This document shows positions 1 through 9,729 of a stretch of DNA of 64,000 bases, piece by piece. Positions within the stretch are counted from its first letter, which is position 1. The number at the start of each line of letters is the position of its first letter. The position numbers and the translations under genes were made by a program. This stretch comes from Arcanobacterium_A hippocoleae (GTDB lineage Bacteria; Actinomycetota; Actinomycetes; Actinomycetales; Actinomycetaceae). Below the pieces are notes generated by a model. The model was not told where the DNA came from. It made no database searches and saw only the letters and a program-made list of their open reading frames with translations. The stretch spans positions 868,001 to 932,000 of the forward strand of contig NZ_JAVDUJ010000001.1 of the NCBI RefSeq assembly GCF_031456295.1, given 5' to 3'.

Positions 1-1165
1 TGATCCGGCAACTGCCACCGTCGGATACGCAATTGCCTATCTTTTTGGTGTGATCGGGATGCTGATTTGGTCTGCGATCGCATTATCGAAGGCGAAGTCC
101 GATATTGCAGCACAGCAGGAGATCAAAAATCGCACGATTCGTGTGGAACGTGCTGATCAACCAAAGATCGCCGAAATCTTGAGTAAACTCGGCCCGGACG
201 TAAAAGTTTCACGGATCCGACATGGAGAAGTAGGTCCAATCTATATCCCCACTCCAGATGACATCTTATTTAAGGATGATTTAGTGACGGTGGTTGGTCC
301 GGAAAATGAAGTAAAGCATGCAATTGAACTGATGGGGCACGGTTCAAGCCATTCCCTGCTGGAAAATCGTCATTATCTTGATTTCCGACGAATTACGCTT
401 TCAAATGCAAAACTTTCCGGTTTAACCGTTGCAGAACTGAATATCGAACAAAAATTTGGCGGTACGATTTCACGAATCCGCCGTGGCGATACAGATATTA
501 TGGCCACACCTGACGAGCCTGTTTACATTGGTGACCGGGTGCGCGTGATCGCACCAACCCATTCGATGAAAAAGATTTCCGGATATTTTGGCGATTCTTC
601 GCGAGGTTTGACGGATATTAATCCCTTCGCCTTAGGCATCGGGATGGCTTTAGGGATCATGATTGGCGAATTTAAGTTCCTCACTCCATCCGGGCTGACC
701 TTCTCAATCGGTTCAGCTGCCGGCACACTGATTGTCGGCTTGATCATGGGAAAGATTGGCCGGATCGGAAAACTGATCACGACGATCCCATTTACTACCT
801 GCCAAGTACTATCTGAACTCGGTCTGTTAATTTTCCTTGCTTACGCAGGAACAACAGCTGGTTCACAAATTTTGAATGCATTTACAGGCGGCGCGTGGAT
901 CCAGATTTTCATTCTCGGTGCAATTATTACTTCAATCGTCGGAGCTGCCCTCTATTTCTCGCTACGTTTATTCACCAATTCGCCCGCAATGCAAATTGCT
1001 GGTTCTCTCGGAGGCGCTCAGACACAGCCCGCAGTACTCGCTTTTGCAAACGATCGGACTAAGTTTAATCCGCAAGTTGCCCTCGGCTATGCAATGGTGT
1101 ACCCGGTAGCAATGATTGCAAAGATTTTCATCGCGCAAGTACTTGGCGCTTTCGCCGGAATGTAG
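1..1165 (+). CDS. Aspartate/alanine-exchanger-like transporter, C-terminal part
   Basis: The reading frame is open from base 2, so the 5' part lies left of the window. The visible 387 residues begin inside a membrane helix (DPATATVGYAIAYLFGVIG), continue through two tandem TrkA-C/RCK-like cytoplasmic domains, and end with about five hydrophobic helices. A membrane half, two RCK_C domains and a second membrane half is the layout of the AspT/YidE/YbjL family of putative antiporters, which act in the cytoplasmic membrane. AspT itself exchanges aspartate for alanine; the substrate here is not visible. A GTG at base 50 is an internal codon, not a start. The gene ends just before a strong symmetrical hairpin shared with the convergent exporter gene. 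Confidence 0.85.
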   Translation, partial: DPATATVGYAIAYLFGVIGMLIWSAIALSKAKSDIAAQQEIKNRTIRVERADQPKIAEILSKLGPDVKVSRIRHGEVGPIYIPTPDDILFKDDLVTVVGPENEVKHAIELMGHGSSHSLLENRHYLDFRRITLSNAKLSGLTVAELNIEQKFGGTISRIRRGDTDIMATPDEPVYIGDRVRVIAPTHSMKKISGYFGDSSRGLTDINPFALGIGMALGIMIGEFKFLTPSGLTFSIGSAAGTLIVGLIMGKIGRIGKLITTIPFTTCQVLSELGLLIFLAYAGTTAGSQILNAFTGGAWIQIFILGAIITSIVGAALYFSLRLFTNSPAMQIAGSLGGAQTQPAVLAFANDRTKFNPQVALGYAMVYPVAMIAKIFIAQVLGAFAGM

Positions 1166-1180
1166 TTTCCTGGAAATACT

Positions 1181-1230
1181 AAAATTGTGGCTTTGCACAT
1201 TTAATTCATCAAGTGCAAAGCCACAATTTT
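1181..1230. terminator. Bidirectional Rho-independent terminator
   Basis: Perfect 18-bp arms (AAAATTGTGGCTTTGCAC and its complement) flank a 14-nt AT-rich loop. Each arm ends in A4 or T4, so the hairpin has a T-run in both directions. It lies between two convergent genes. Confidence 0.85.
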
Positions 1231-1296
1231 ATGCTGCCAAAATCAGCTAATCTTGCGCCCCAAACTTCCAACCAGCTGAGCGCAACGGCTGGAAAC

Positions 1297-2634
1297 TTAT
1301 ACGCTATCGGAGCGCGTCCGGTGTAATTCTTGTGGTAACTGTGAAGTATCTTTATCCTTCCGCCAGCCTTCGTCAAGCAATACTCGTGAAAAGGCAAGCC
1401 CCATCCCAATTGCCATTACAACAAAGAATACTTCAAAGATATTTTGCAGAGCATAGTTGATTGCCCCTTCGTTGATTGCCACGAGCCCACGATAAAAAGG
1501 AACACCCGGAATCATGATCACAACAGCAGGCACTGAAAGCGAAACACGCGAATGCGCAGTATTCCAGGCAATGAAAGTGGCAATTATTCCAATTACAAAA
1601 GCGGCAAACCCAACCGCTACATGCCATGGCACATTTGCAAACTCTTGCAGGAAGATCCGCCCGGCGTTAGCGAAAGCGCCTACGGTCGCTGCAGCAAGGC
1701 AAACTTTCCACGTGGCATTAAAGAGTACCGCGAATCCATATGCCGCAACGAAGGACGTTAAAATACGAAGCAAATACATTAAAGGCAAACTCAATGGCTC
1801 TGGAGAAACACCATTCACATTCCATGAAAAGATATGTGCAACAAACCAAATTGACAGCCCAGCAGAACCAAGCACCATAATGCAATAAGCGAAACGGTTA
1901 ATTGCCGATTGGAAATCACCACGCACAAAATCAAGCATTGCTGTAGTCAGCGGAAAACCCGGAATCAAATACAATACTGATGAAATAATACCGTATTCAT
2001 GTGCGCCAAATTCACCCAGACCAGCAGATACAATAATGGCGAGTCCAGCTACATAAAGAATCGTTGAAGCAATACCACAAATTACCCACACTAAGAAGTG
2101 CGCAGCATGCCGTTGCAGCAGTAATTTACGCACCAGCTGCCCAATACCAGCAGCCAAAAAAACGAGACTACATTCAATTACACGCCCGTTATTGAGAAAA
2201 CAGAAGCCGGCACAGGCAATAGCTGAAGCCCATACCGTCTGCCAGAGCGTGTAATGCCGATCATGGCTCGCAAGATCCTGCAAACGCGCCCGCAGCTCTC
2301 TCGCAGTAATATTTTCTTCAAGCGTGGATACCAGATGCGCCACACGATCAAGCTTATGCGAGTTAATTCCAATATAACGTTGCTCTGCAAATCCAGAACA
2401 CGATTCCTCGCCCTGCCACGACATCGTCGTAATTGCATATAGCGACACTTGTGATTCATGTTTTGTGAGCCCGAGTGCTTTTGCTGCACGCGCCATCGCT
2501 GACTTTACGCGATACGCTCCTGCTCCGCAATTAAGTAATATTGTGCCCAGCAAAAGCAATACTTGCGATTTTTCACGTAAGGATTCGCGCCTTTGTGCAA
2601 CTACTTCAACTTCATGTTTATCCATCTTTTGCAT
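1297..2634 (-). CDS. Threonine/serine exporter family protein (ThrE-like)
   Basis: A 445-residue membrane protein. An N-terminal soluble segment includes the ThrE family signature region (GAGAYRVKSAMARAAKALGL, about residues 37-56). It is followed by a first group of about five membrane helices (residues 130-270) and a second group (about 285-425). This matches the fused ThrE (DUF1212) plus ThrE_2 arrangement of Corynebacterium-type ThrE, which exports threonine and serine. The start at 2634 is preceded by AGAAAG; a second ATG three codons on is possible. It stands alone between ilvD and the convergent transporter. Substrate specificity is inferred from the family. Confidence 0.85.
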   Translation of the reverse strand: MQKMDKHEVEVVAQRRESLREKSQVLLLLGTILLNCGAGAYRVKSAMARAAKALGLTKHESQVSLYAITTMSWQGEESCSGFAEQRYIGINSHKLDRVAHLVSTLEENITARELRARLQDLASHDRHYTLWQTVWASAIACAGFCFLNNGRVIECSLVFLAAGIGQLVRKLLLQRHAAHFLVWVICGIASTILYVAGLAIIVSAGLGEFGAHEYGIISSVLYLIPGFPLTTAMLDFVRGDFQSAINRFAYCIMVLGSAGLSIWFVAHIFSWNVNGVSPEPLSLPLMYLLRILTSFVAAYGFAVLFNATWKVCLAAATVGAFANAGRIFLQEFANVPWHVAVGFAAFVIGIIATFIAWNTAHSRVSLSVPAVVIMIPGVPFYRGLVAINEGAINYALQNIFEVFFVVMAIGMGLAFSRVLLDEGWRKDKDTSQLPQELHRTRSDSV

Positions 2635-2795
2635 TCTTTCTGCAACTGGAAACTGTTTTTACCGGTCAAGAGTTTATAGCAAATAAAAACACTACGGATA
2701 AGTACAAAGACCTTTGCAATGAGGCTCACTTTCATCAACCGCAGCAAAGATCAGCGCCACAAAACCGATGCATCCTTCATTGCCTGGCCGAGAGA

Positions 2796-4628
2796 TCACT
2801 TCGGCTCCTCACGAACCGCACCAAATGCTGCCGAGGTGGCCATTGCGCCATACACTCGTAAAGCTTTTGAAACTTCGCGCTGCCGATCCGGTTTCCATGG
2901 CAGATCTCCTTTTGCTGCGCGCCGGCGCGCAATTTCCTCCGCTGATACTTCTAGTTCCAGTTTCCGCTCAGGCACGTTGATCGAAATTATATCTCCATCT
3001 TCAACAAGCCCAATTAGCCCTCCAGCTGCAGCTTCTGGCGAGATATGCCCAATACTCAAACCGGAAGTACCTCCAGAAAAACGCCCATCTGTAATCAACG
3101 CACAGCTCTTCCCAAATCCAAGACCTTTCAGGAATGAAGTAGGATAAAGCATTTCCTGCATTCCTGGCCCACCTTTTGGCCCCTCATACCGGATTACAAT
3201 CACATCACCATGATTTACTTTTTTCCCAAGAATAAATTCAATTGCTTGTTCTTGCGAATCAAGCACTCGTGCCGGCCCAGAAAACTGAAAAAGTTCCTCA
3301 CCAATTCCGGCAGTTTTGATTACCGCTCCATCTTCAGCAAGATTTCCAAATAGCATACATAGTCCACCGTCTGCCGTATAGGCATGTTCAACACTGCGAA
3401 TACATCCATCTTTCTGATCAAGATCTAAACTCTCCCAACGGCGATCTTGCGAAAACGGAAGTGTAGTGCGCACCCCACCTGGCGCCACATGGAATAATTC
3501 AAGCGCTTCTGCACTTGGATTTGCACTCCGAATATCCCATTTTGCCAGCCATTCACTAAGACTATTTGCATGTATCGCATGCACATTTCGCTGCAATAAT
3601 CCGCCACGAAAAAGCTCACCCAGAATTGCCGGGATCCCACCAGCACGATGAAAATCTTCCATATGATACTGCGTACTATTCGGAGCCACTTTTGCCAAAC
3701 ATGGCACTTTCCGAGATATTTGATCGATATCAGCCATCGTAAAATCTACTTCGCCTTCACGAGCAATCGCTAAAGTGTGCAATACAGTATTGCTCGAACC
3801 ACCCATAGCAATATCCATCGCCATCGCATTCAAGAATGCTGCACGTGTGGCAATTGACCGGGGCAATACTGACGTATCATCTTCCCCGTAATACTTTCTA
3901 CATAATTCAACGATCAACTTTCCAGCATCCTGAAAGAGCTGCTTTCGCCGTTTTGCCGTTGCAAGTGTAGAACCATTTCCGGGCAGTGATAAGCCAAGCG
4001 CTTCACTCAAACAATTCATCGAATTAGCAGTGAACATCCCTGAACAAGAACCACAGGTGGGGCATGCATTCAGCTCTATCTGCGCAAGATCAGTATCACT
4101 TACCGCCTCATTCGCCGAAATAGCCATTGCATCAACCAAATCAATTTGGTGATCAAGGACTCCAGGCACTGGCTTACCAGCTTCCATTGGGCCACCTGAG
4201 ACGAAAACTACCGGGATATTCAACCGCATCGCAGCCATCAGCATCCCCGGCGTGACCTTATCGCAATTCGAGATACACACGAGCGCATCAGCACAATGCG
4301 CATTGACCATGTATTCTACAGAATCAGCAATCAACTCACGTGACGGAAGCGAATAAAGCATTCCGCCATGCCCCATTGCGATCCCATCATCAACTGCGAT
4401 CGTATTAAACTCTTTGCCAACCCCGCCTGCTTTTTCAATTTCATTGATCACCAGCTGACCAAGCTCTTTGAGATGTACGTGACCCGGCACAAATTGTGTA
4501 AAAGAATTCACTACCGCAATAATCGGCTTCCCAAAATCCTCAGACTTCATTCCAGTAGCACGCCAGAGTGCACGCGCACCAGCCATATTGCGCCCAGATG
4601 TAGATGTTGCAGATCGCAGCTGAACCAT
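2796..4628 (-). CDS. ilvD: Dihydroxy-acid dehydratase
   Basis: Converts 2,3-dihydroxy-isovalerate and 2,3-dihydroxy-3-methylvalerate to the 2-keto acids of valine and isoleucine synthesis, in the cytoplasm, using an Fe-S cluster and Mg2+. The 610 residues match the usual full length. Cluster and metal ligands are visible: Cys122 in CISNCDKVTPGM, the Asp80-Asp81 pair, and Cys189/192/195 in NACPTCGSCSGMF. The N-terminus (RSATSTSGRNMAGARALWRA) and the late GRFSGGTSGLSIGH motif are typical. The start has an AGGAG site 8 nt upstream. No leader-peptide attenuator was seen in the 130 bp upstream. No other ilv genes are adjacent. Confidence 0.96.
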   Translation of the reverse strand: MVQLRSATSTSGRNMAGARALWRATGMKSEDFGKPIIAVVNSFTQFVPGHVHLKELGQLVINEIEKAGGVGKEFNTIAVDDGIAMGHGGMLYSLPSRELIADSVEYMVNAHCADALVCISNCDKVTPGMLMAAMRLNIPVVFVSGGPMEAGKPVPGVLDHQIDLVDAMAISANEAVSDTDLAQIELNACPTCGSCSGMFTANSMNCLSEALGLSLPGNGSTLATAKRRKQLFQDAGKLIVELCRKYYGEDDTSVLPRSIATRAAFLNAMAMDIAMGGSSNTVLHTLAIAREGEVDFTMADIDQISRKVPCLAKVAPNSTQYHMEDFHRAGGIPAILGELFRGGLLQRNVHAIHANSLSEWLAKWDIRSANPSAEALELFHVAPGGVRTTLPFSQDRRWESLDLDQKDGCIRSVEHAYTADGGLCMLFGNLAEDGAVIKTAGIGEELFQFSGPARVLDSQEQAIEFILGKKVNHGDVIVIRYEGPKGGPGMQEMLYPTSFLKGLGFGKSCALITDGRFSGGTSGLSIGHISPEAAAGGLIGLVEDGDIISINVPERKLELEVSAEEIARRRAAKGDLPWKPDRQREVSKALRVYGAMATSAAFGAVREEPK

Positions 4629-4761
4629 AAAACTCTCCTGAAAATCGTGTTTTCACTATCTTAGCGGGTACTTCCATGGAAATTTCTTTCCCTTTCACCA
4701 CATGAAACATGCGCGCCAGATCCTGCACCAAATTCAGGTGAAAATATAGTTTCAAACCAAT

Positions 4762-5538
4762 TTAATATTTCTTTTCCGCCAGCCAGAGATAAGTTTGATA
4801 CGGTAAAGGAACTTTTTCTGCTTCACCATACCCAAGCTCGTCACATAAATACCAGCGCAGATTATCCTGCATCCGCGCACGATCTTCCGGATTCGACTTG
4901 ATCCAGGATGCACGCGTCGTACCAAGCAGCATTACTTCACGCACACTCAAATAATCAGTCCAATCAACACTATTCAGCTGCAGTTTCCCAAAATCTCGCG
5001 TAAGCTGCGGCGGCTTTGAGATTTTTTGGATATCCCCCGAGCGCATGATCCGAGTTAATTGCAAAACCCACGGGATTGAGACATTAAGCTGATTGCAGAA
5101 AATAGCAATCTTCCCATTTGCTCGCAAGATCCTCGCCGCCTCCCGGCTTGCCGCAGGCGCATCAAGCCAATGCCAGCACTGCCCGTAGGAGACAATATCA
5201 AATTCACGGCGCGAAAAACCAGTATTTTCCGCCCTTGCAGAAACGAATCGCGAGCGCGGAAAATCTGGAAGCGCCTGGAAAAATGCGCTTTCCATCTCGG
5301 CTGACGGTTCAACCGCCCATACTTGCGCAGTGCGAGAGCAAATTTGTGCTGTCAGTTTTCCTGTACCAGCACCAATATCTGCCACTTTCACACCTTGATA
5401 AATATCGAGCGCGGCAACAAGCTCGTCGGGGTATCCAGGACGTACATCAAGATATGCTTGCGCGCCGTCAGTGATCAATTCATACGGATTCTTTGCCACT
5501 ATCAACCAACTATCGAAATAACATTCATGGATCAGCAA
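4762..5538 (-). CDS. Class I SAM-dependent methyltransferase
   Basis: 258 residues with the SAM-binding motif I VADIGAGTGKLTAQI (residues 52-66) and the acidic residue ending strand 2 (AVEPSAEM). The C-terminal region has SYGQCWHWLD, seen in the UbiE/Methyltransf_11 group that includes trans-aconitate-like methyltransferases. The substrate is not evident. The ATG at 5538 lacks a clear ribosome-binding site; a GTG 13 codons downstream (VAKNPYELITDGAQAYLDVR) would give a start closer to relatives. It is a single gene between ilvD and the sulfatase. Confidence 0.8.
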   Translation of the reverse strand: MLIHECYFDSWLIVAKNPYELITDGAQAYLDVRPGYPDELVAALDIYQGVKVADIGAGTGKLTAQICSRTAQVWAVEPSAEMESAFFQALPDFPRSRFVSARAENTGFSRREFDIVSYGQCWHWLDAPAASREAARILRANGKIAIFCNQLNVSIPWVLQLTRIMRSGDIQKISKPPQLTRDFGKLQLNSVDWTDYLSVREVMLLGTTRASWIKSNPEDRARMQDNLRWYLCDELGYGEAEKVPLPYQTYLWLAEKKY

Positions 5539-5613
5539 AATATTACTTTGATAAATATATCCAGATAGTCAAAGGTAGCGAAAAATTATTTCACACTTGC
5601 CTTGCACTATTTG

Positions 5614-7059
5614 CTACTTCTGATGGGTATGATCACCATCAAGTGATACTTCCTCCCAAATGTACGTCCGTGCATCAGAAAAACCCATCCGCGGCGGATG
5701 AATTTGCCCTCTGCCCCGAATATTCCGATCATAAGCAGAATTTACCTCAATTTCGTGCGCTGCAAACCAAGAGCTAAGAATTTGCGCAAGATGCTCCTTC
5801 ACTTCTGCCCATTCCGGCTCTTCCGCCAAATTAAAACGTTCTTCAGGATCATTTTCCAAATCATATAACTCTTGCGGCCCGTCATAACGATCAATAAACT
5901 TCAAATTTCCCTGCCGCATCATCCTCCCGCCACCATATTCATCAAAAACTACTACAGTCTCGTCATCACGCCTTTTCTGACCGCGCACCAAATCAGCAAT
6001 CGACCTGGCAGCCCGCAGTGAATCTGCAGGGGCAGCTACTCCTGCAATTTCACAGATCGTCTCATACAAGCTGCATGATGAAACATGGTTGGACACATTT
6101 ATGCGATCCGTCTGCCCTGGCAGATGAATAAAAAATGGCACTCGCACAGAATTTTCCCAAAAATTGAGCGGATAAGTACCATTTCCTTTCCCCCACAGAC
6201 CATGTTGCCCGCAGCTAAAGCCATTATCAGACATATACGCAAACACTGTATTATCACTCGCAGCTATCTGCCTCAGACACTCACGAATCGCGCCCACAGC
6301 ACGATCAACACCAGACAATGCAGCCGCGTATCCGCGCAAACTTGGCACTGGATCAGCAAAAGCATCAGGAAAATCGTTATATGTAAGCGCCCACGGATGC
6401 GGCTCTTCCCGGGGGATCGAAGGAAAATCTGTGTCTTGATAAAGATCAAGCAACTCTTTGGGATGATTATCGATCCAAGGAGAATGTGGTGCAGTGAAAT
6501 TAACGAGCAGGAAAAACGGTTTCTCAGCAGATTCGTCATGATTCTCACCTTCCTGATGTTGTTTCAGAAAAGCACATGCCTCTCGCGCAATTGCGTCAGT
6601 AAAATATTCCGGCTCAGTTGTTTCTGTACCGTCCGCACTCCAAATCGGCGCATCATAATAAGGCCCACCCCCATAGCGATGTGCATACCAGTAATCGAAG
6701 CCTGCGGCCGGTTGCCGAGACGTGCCCACATGCCATTTTCCGACCATTGCGCAGGTATACCCATTCTCTTTCAGCACCTCTGGCAATGTGATCATGCCTG
6801 CCAAAAAATTAGCTTCTCGGTCATCAGGATGACGACCTCCCACAAGCCAATCATGAATCCCGTGCGCTGACGGCATCCGACCGGTCAAGAGTGAACCCCG
6901 CGCAGGAGAGCAAACAGGAGAAGCACAATAAAAGTTATTGAAAACAGCAGACTCCGCTGCAAGCAAATCAAGATTTGGTGTTTTCAGCTCAGGCCAATGC
7001 TCGCTGATCGCCCACGGGCCTTGATCATCAGTTATCACTATCACGAAATTAGTCTTCAT
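5614..7059 (-). CDS. Sulfatase, Cys-type
   Basis: 481 residues of the alkaline phosphatase/arylsulfatase superfamily. The N-terminal metal site ITDDQG (residues 9-14) and the active-site motif C50-S-P-A-R54 within SPVCSPARGSLLTGR are intact; the Cys is the residue converted to formylglycine. Other motifs are GKWHVG and the late DNGFSCGQHGLWGK. No signal peptide is visible, so it should act in the cytoplasm on an imported sulfated sugar or sulfate ester. It is divergently transcribed from the LacI gene with 69 bp between starts. With the sugar-type MFS gene this looks like a small sulfated-carbohydrate scavenging locus. An anaerobic-type maturase was not found in the window. Confidence 0.9.
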   Translation of the reverse strand: MKTNFVIVITDDQGPWAISEHWPELKTPNLDLLAAESAVFNNFYCASPVCSPARGSLLTGRMPSAHGIHDWLVGGRHPDDREANFLAGMITLPEVLKENGYTCAMVGKWHVGTSRQPAAGFDYWYAHRYGGGPYYDAPIWSADGTETTEPEYFTDAIAREACAFLKQHQEGENHDESAEKPFFLLVNFTAPHSPWIDNHPKELLDLYQDTDFPSIPREEPHPWALTYNDFPDAFADPVPSLRGYAAALSGVDRAVGAIRECLRQIAASDNTVFAYMSDNGFSCGQHGLWGKGNGTYPLNFWENSVRVPFFIHLPGQTDRINVSNHVSSCSLYETICEIAGVAAPADSLRAARSIADLVRGQKRRDDETVVVFDEYGGGRMMRQGNLKFIDRYDGPQELYDLENDPEERFNLAEEPEWAEVKEHLAQILSSWFAAHEIEVNSAYDRNIRGRGQIHPPRMGFSDARTYIWEEVSLDGDHTHQK

Positions 7060-7128
7060 TGCAGTAATTCATTTCCTTGTCTAACATCAAAGAGAAACGT
7101 GTATTCAAATACTGAGAGGATTAAGCCG

Positions 7129-8133
7129 ATGCCGCGAGCGACCCGTTCAGATGTTGCAAAACTGGCAGGAGTTTCCCTCGCAACTGTTTCGCATATTATG
7201 AACGGTAGAGGCCGCGAACTTGGCTTCTCCAAACTCACAGAAGCAAAAGTGAAAGCTGCCGCGAAGCAGATTGGCTATATCCCTCGGGCATCGGCTCGAA
7301 ATTTTCGATATCAAAAAAGTCGCATCATCGCTTTCTTCACTACCGAAGTACCAATTTCCCTTCGTCTTCCTGTATTTAACGAACTCCTCACTAGCGCCAT
7401 TGACGCGGCACGTAATGCTGGATATTTCATTCTTCCCATCTTAATTAACGGCGACCCGCTTGAAACAGTTCAAGATACATTACGAGAAGTAGATTTAGCC
7501 GGCGCAATACTTCGTGATGGATCAGCGATACGCTCAGTTCAAACGCTCCTCGACTTAAGTGAAACTCCCTCCGTCTGGATCAATACCGGCCTTCCAATTC
7601 CGCATAATCCAGATGTGACCTCGATCGTGATTGATGAACGCCCCGGAGTATTACAAATGCTTGATTTGATTCCGCAAAAGAATATTTCCAACCCCTTAAT
7701 CATTAGCGGACCTGGCGAACAATCTGGCAGAATAGCCGCATTTCAAGAAGTTTTTCCTGACGCAAACTTAGTGATTGCCGACGGCTGGCTCCCCGCTGAC
7801 GGATTCAATTCAGGAGCACACATCACAAAGCTAAACCCAGATTTAATATTCGCATGTAATGACCAGCTCGCAAGCGGCATCGTCCATTTTTTCAGCCACA
7901 CCTCCAAAAAATCAGAAATTGACGTACCAGTATTCGGTTTCGGCGATATTACTGATTTATATTCGATCCCGTCGAAACCATTTTCCACTATTGAATGGCC
8001 ATTAGCTGCAGCTGCCACAAAAGCTATCGAACTGCTGTTGCAGCAGATAGATGAAAACCTGCCGTTGATCCCCGGCCAGGTTTTCACACTACCTACTAAA
8101 GCACGCCCACTTCGCTCCACTAGTCAGAGTTGA
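7129..8133 (+). CDS. LacI-family transcriptional regulator
   Basis: 334 residues. The N-terminal helix-turn-helix and hinge (RSDVAKLAGVSLATVSHIMN) are classic LacI/GalR, followed by a periplasmic-binding-protein-like effector domain. The start is set at the ATG at 7129 because a GAGAGGA site lies 9 nt upstream and the protein then begins just before the DNA-binding helix; the longer frame from 6997 would run back into the sulfatase gene. It is divergent from the sulfatase and convergent, with 2 bp between stop codons, with the MFS gene. It probably represses both in the absence of the sugar. The palindrome at 9548-9561 is a candidate operator. Confidence 0.92.
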   Translation: MPRATRSDVAKLAGVSLATVSHIMNGRGRELGFSKLTEAKVKAAAKQIGYIPRASARNFRYQKSRIIAFFTTEVPISLRLPVFNELLTSAIDAARNAGYFILPILINGDPLETVQDTLREVDLAGAILRDGSAIRSVQTLLDLSETPSVWINTGLPIPHNPDVTSIVIDERPGVLQMLDLIPQKNISNPLIISGPGEQSGRIAAFQEVFPDANLVIADGWLPADGFNSGAHITKLNPDLIFACNDQLASGIVHFFSHTSKKSEIDVPVFGFGDITDLYSIPSKPFSTIEWPLAAAATKAIELLLQQIDENLPLIPGQVFTLPTKARPLRSTSQS

Positions 8134-8135
8134 GA

Positions 8136-9494
8136 TTACTCCTGATACAAACTTCCTTCAGATACCTCTTCAAGGCTTTCTGCAGTCGAAGCAAGCCACG
8201 GATTCATTAAGACCAGAATGAACATCAGCAAATAGACGATCGCAAAAGGAGCGATTGCGTAATATCCGTATTCCGCCACAAGAATTGGCACTAGGAAAGA
8301 CACGATCGCAGACATCACTCGCGCCATCGACTGTGTTAATCCGGCACCAAATCCGCGCAATTCCGTTGGATAAGCTTCGACGGACCAAACCAGCGCAAGC
8401 ATTCCTGGCCCAAAATATGTCGTAAAACTCCAAACAATAAATGCCGCAAACAGCACCACGTTCGTCAATGCACCAAAGAGCCCTAAAGCAGCAGCTGCAA
8501 GCGTAAGAATCAAGGCGGTAACCATCCCGAGATTACGACGATTTACGCGATCGATAAAATACGCCCCAATGAAAAGTGCAATAAAAGCGACGAGATTGGC
8601 CAATAGTGAAACTGTTAAATTAGCGGAAGCCGGTACTCCCGCCTCCTGGAAAATCACCGGACCGAGGAACGACACGACCGGGCCTGCAGTTGAATTTAGC
8701 ATGAAGAAAGCCGTACAGACCAGTACTCTTCTGCGTGCTTCGCCATGAAACAACTTTCGGTATTCACGGTTACTTTTCCGTGGCTTTGCTTGACGCATTT
8801 CATCTTCAATCCCTAGCGCACGAATAATCACCCAAGCGCGTTCAGTTTGACCATTTTGTAATAACCACCGGGGAGATTCTGGCAGACGCTTTCGCAAAAA
8901 TAACACAATCGCTGCAGGTACTGCGGCGAACACAAACATTCCACGCCAAATCCAATCATGATGATTTTGTGGCACTGCCCAATACAGGAACATTGCAAGA
9001 AGAATTGCAAATAGCGCCCCAGCAACCATCATGATATTGAGCAATGAACCAGTGACCCGCCCCCGCCGAGCTTTTGGTGCAATTTCCGCAAGGTAAGCTG
9101 CAGATGTAGATAAATCCATCCCCACAGCTACACCGATCAGAAAACGCAGCACCCAAAGCATCCACACCTGCGTAATCGCACCTGCCAATAACGCAGTTAC
9201 GATAAAAATCCAGAGATTAAAAGCAAAGACACGTTTCCGACCAATTCGATCAGACAAATCACCGAAAACAATCAATCCAACCGCTGTCCCAAGAAATGAG
9301 ATTGCAACCAGCAATCCTTTATCTACCGGCGATAAGGCAAATGACGAAGACAGAAAGACCATCGCAACACCAATAACTGCGAGATCATAGCCGTCGATAA
9401 ACTCGCCAAAGGCAATCAGCGTGGACGCGTGTTTCTTAATAAATCGAGCATCCTTTTCCGCAATTTCAGATTGCGGAGTATTTGGACTTTTCAT
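8136..9494 (-). CDS. MFS sugar-type transporter
   Basis: 452 residues and 12 predicted membrane helices. It carries the sugar porter/SP-family loop signature GDLSDRIGRKRVF between helices 2 and 3 and the PESPRWLL motif at the end of the first half. The start is set at the ATG at 9494 because AAGAGGAG precedes it; the open frame extends to 9584 but that part contains the operator-like palindrome and is probably untranslated. It likely imports the sugar or organic substrate handled by the neighbouring sulfatase (inference from context). Confidence 0.88.
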   Translation of the reverse strand: MKSPNTPQSEIAEKDARFIKKHASTLIAFGEFIDGYDLAVIGVAMVFLSSSFALSPVDKGLLVAISFLGTAVGLIVFGDLSDRIGRKRVFAFNLWIFIVTALLAGAITQVWMLWVLRFLIGVAVGMDLSTSAAYLAEIAPKARRGRVTGSLLNIMMVAGALFAILLAMFLYWAVPQNHHDWIWRGMFVFAAVPAAIVLFLRKRLPESPRWLLQNGQTERAWVIIRALGIEDEMRQAKPRKSNREYRKLFHGEARRRVLVCTAFFMLNSTAGPVVSFLGPVIFQEAGVPASANLTVSLLANLVAFIALFIGAYFIDRVNRRNLGMVTALILTLAAAALGLFGALTNVVLFAAFIVWSFTTYFGPGMLALVWSVEAYPTELRGFGAGLTQSMARVMSAIVSFLVPILVAEYGYYAIAPFAIVYLLMFILVLMNPWLASTAESLEEVSEGSLYQE

Positions 9495-9547
9495 AATGAA
9501 CTCCTCTTTGAGTACATCATCAACAACCATTGTTGATTTACCAAATG

Positions 9548-9561
9548 TTATCACGTGATAA
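9548..9561. promoter_or_regulatory. Candidate LacI-type operator
   Basis: Perfect 14-bp palindrome TTATCACGTGATAA centred on CG, 54-67 bp upstream of the MFS start. LacI/GalR operators are typically perfect palindromes centred on CG, and a LacI regulator gene is two genes away. No matching palindrome was found in the sulfatase-LacI intergenic region. Confidence 0.5.
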
Positions 9562-9644
9562 TTTTTTGCTGCAAGCTTTTCCAATGAGCACTTTTCAGAT
9601 ATTCACCCCGATACTTTCACCCGCAGGAGAAAGCTATTAAAAGC

Positions 9645-9702
9645 AGATGGCCGTCAGACAGGCTGCTGATACATCTCCATTTGCCCGATCTGACGACCAT
9701 CT
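9645..9702 (-). terminator. Inverted repeat, likely end of the protease transcript
   Basis: Arms of 14 nt (AGATGGCCGTCAGA at 9645-9658, TCTGACGACCATCT at 9689-9702; one mismatch) enclose a 30-nt loop, immediately downstream of the protease stop. There is no long T-run, so termination is likely but not certain. Confidence 0.45.
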
Positions 9703-9729
9703 ACTGGATTAAACTAAGAAACTAAAGTT

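Noticed and set aside
9645..9702. Inverted repeat read as the end of an insertion sequence
   Set aside because: No transposase gene and no target duplication; it fits a transcript end.
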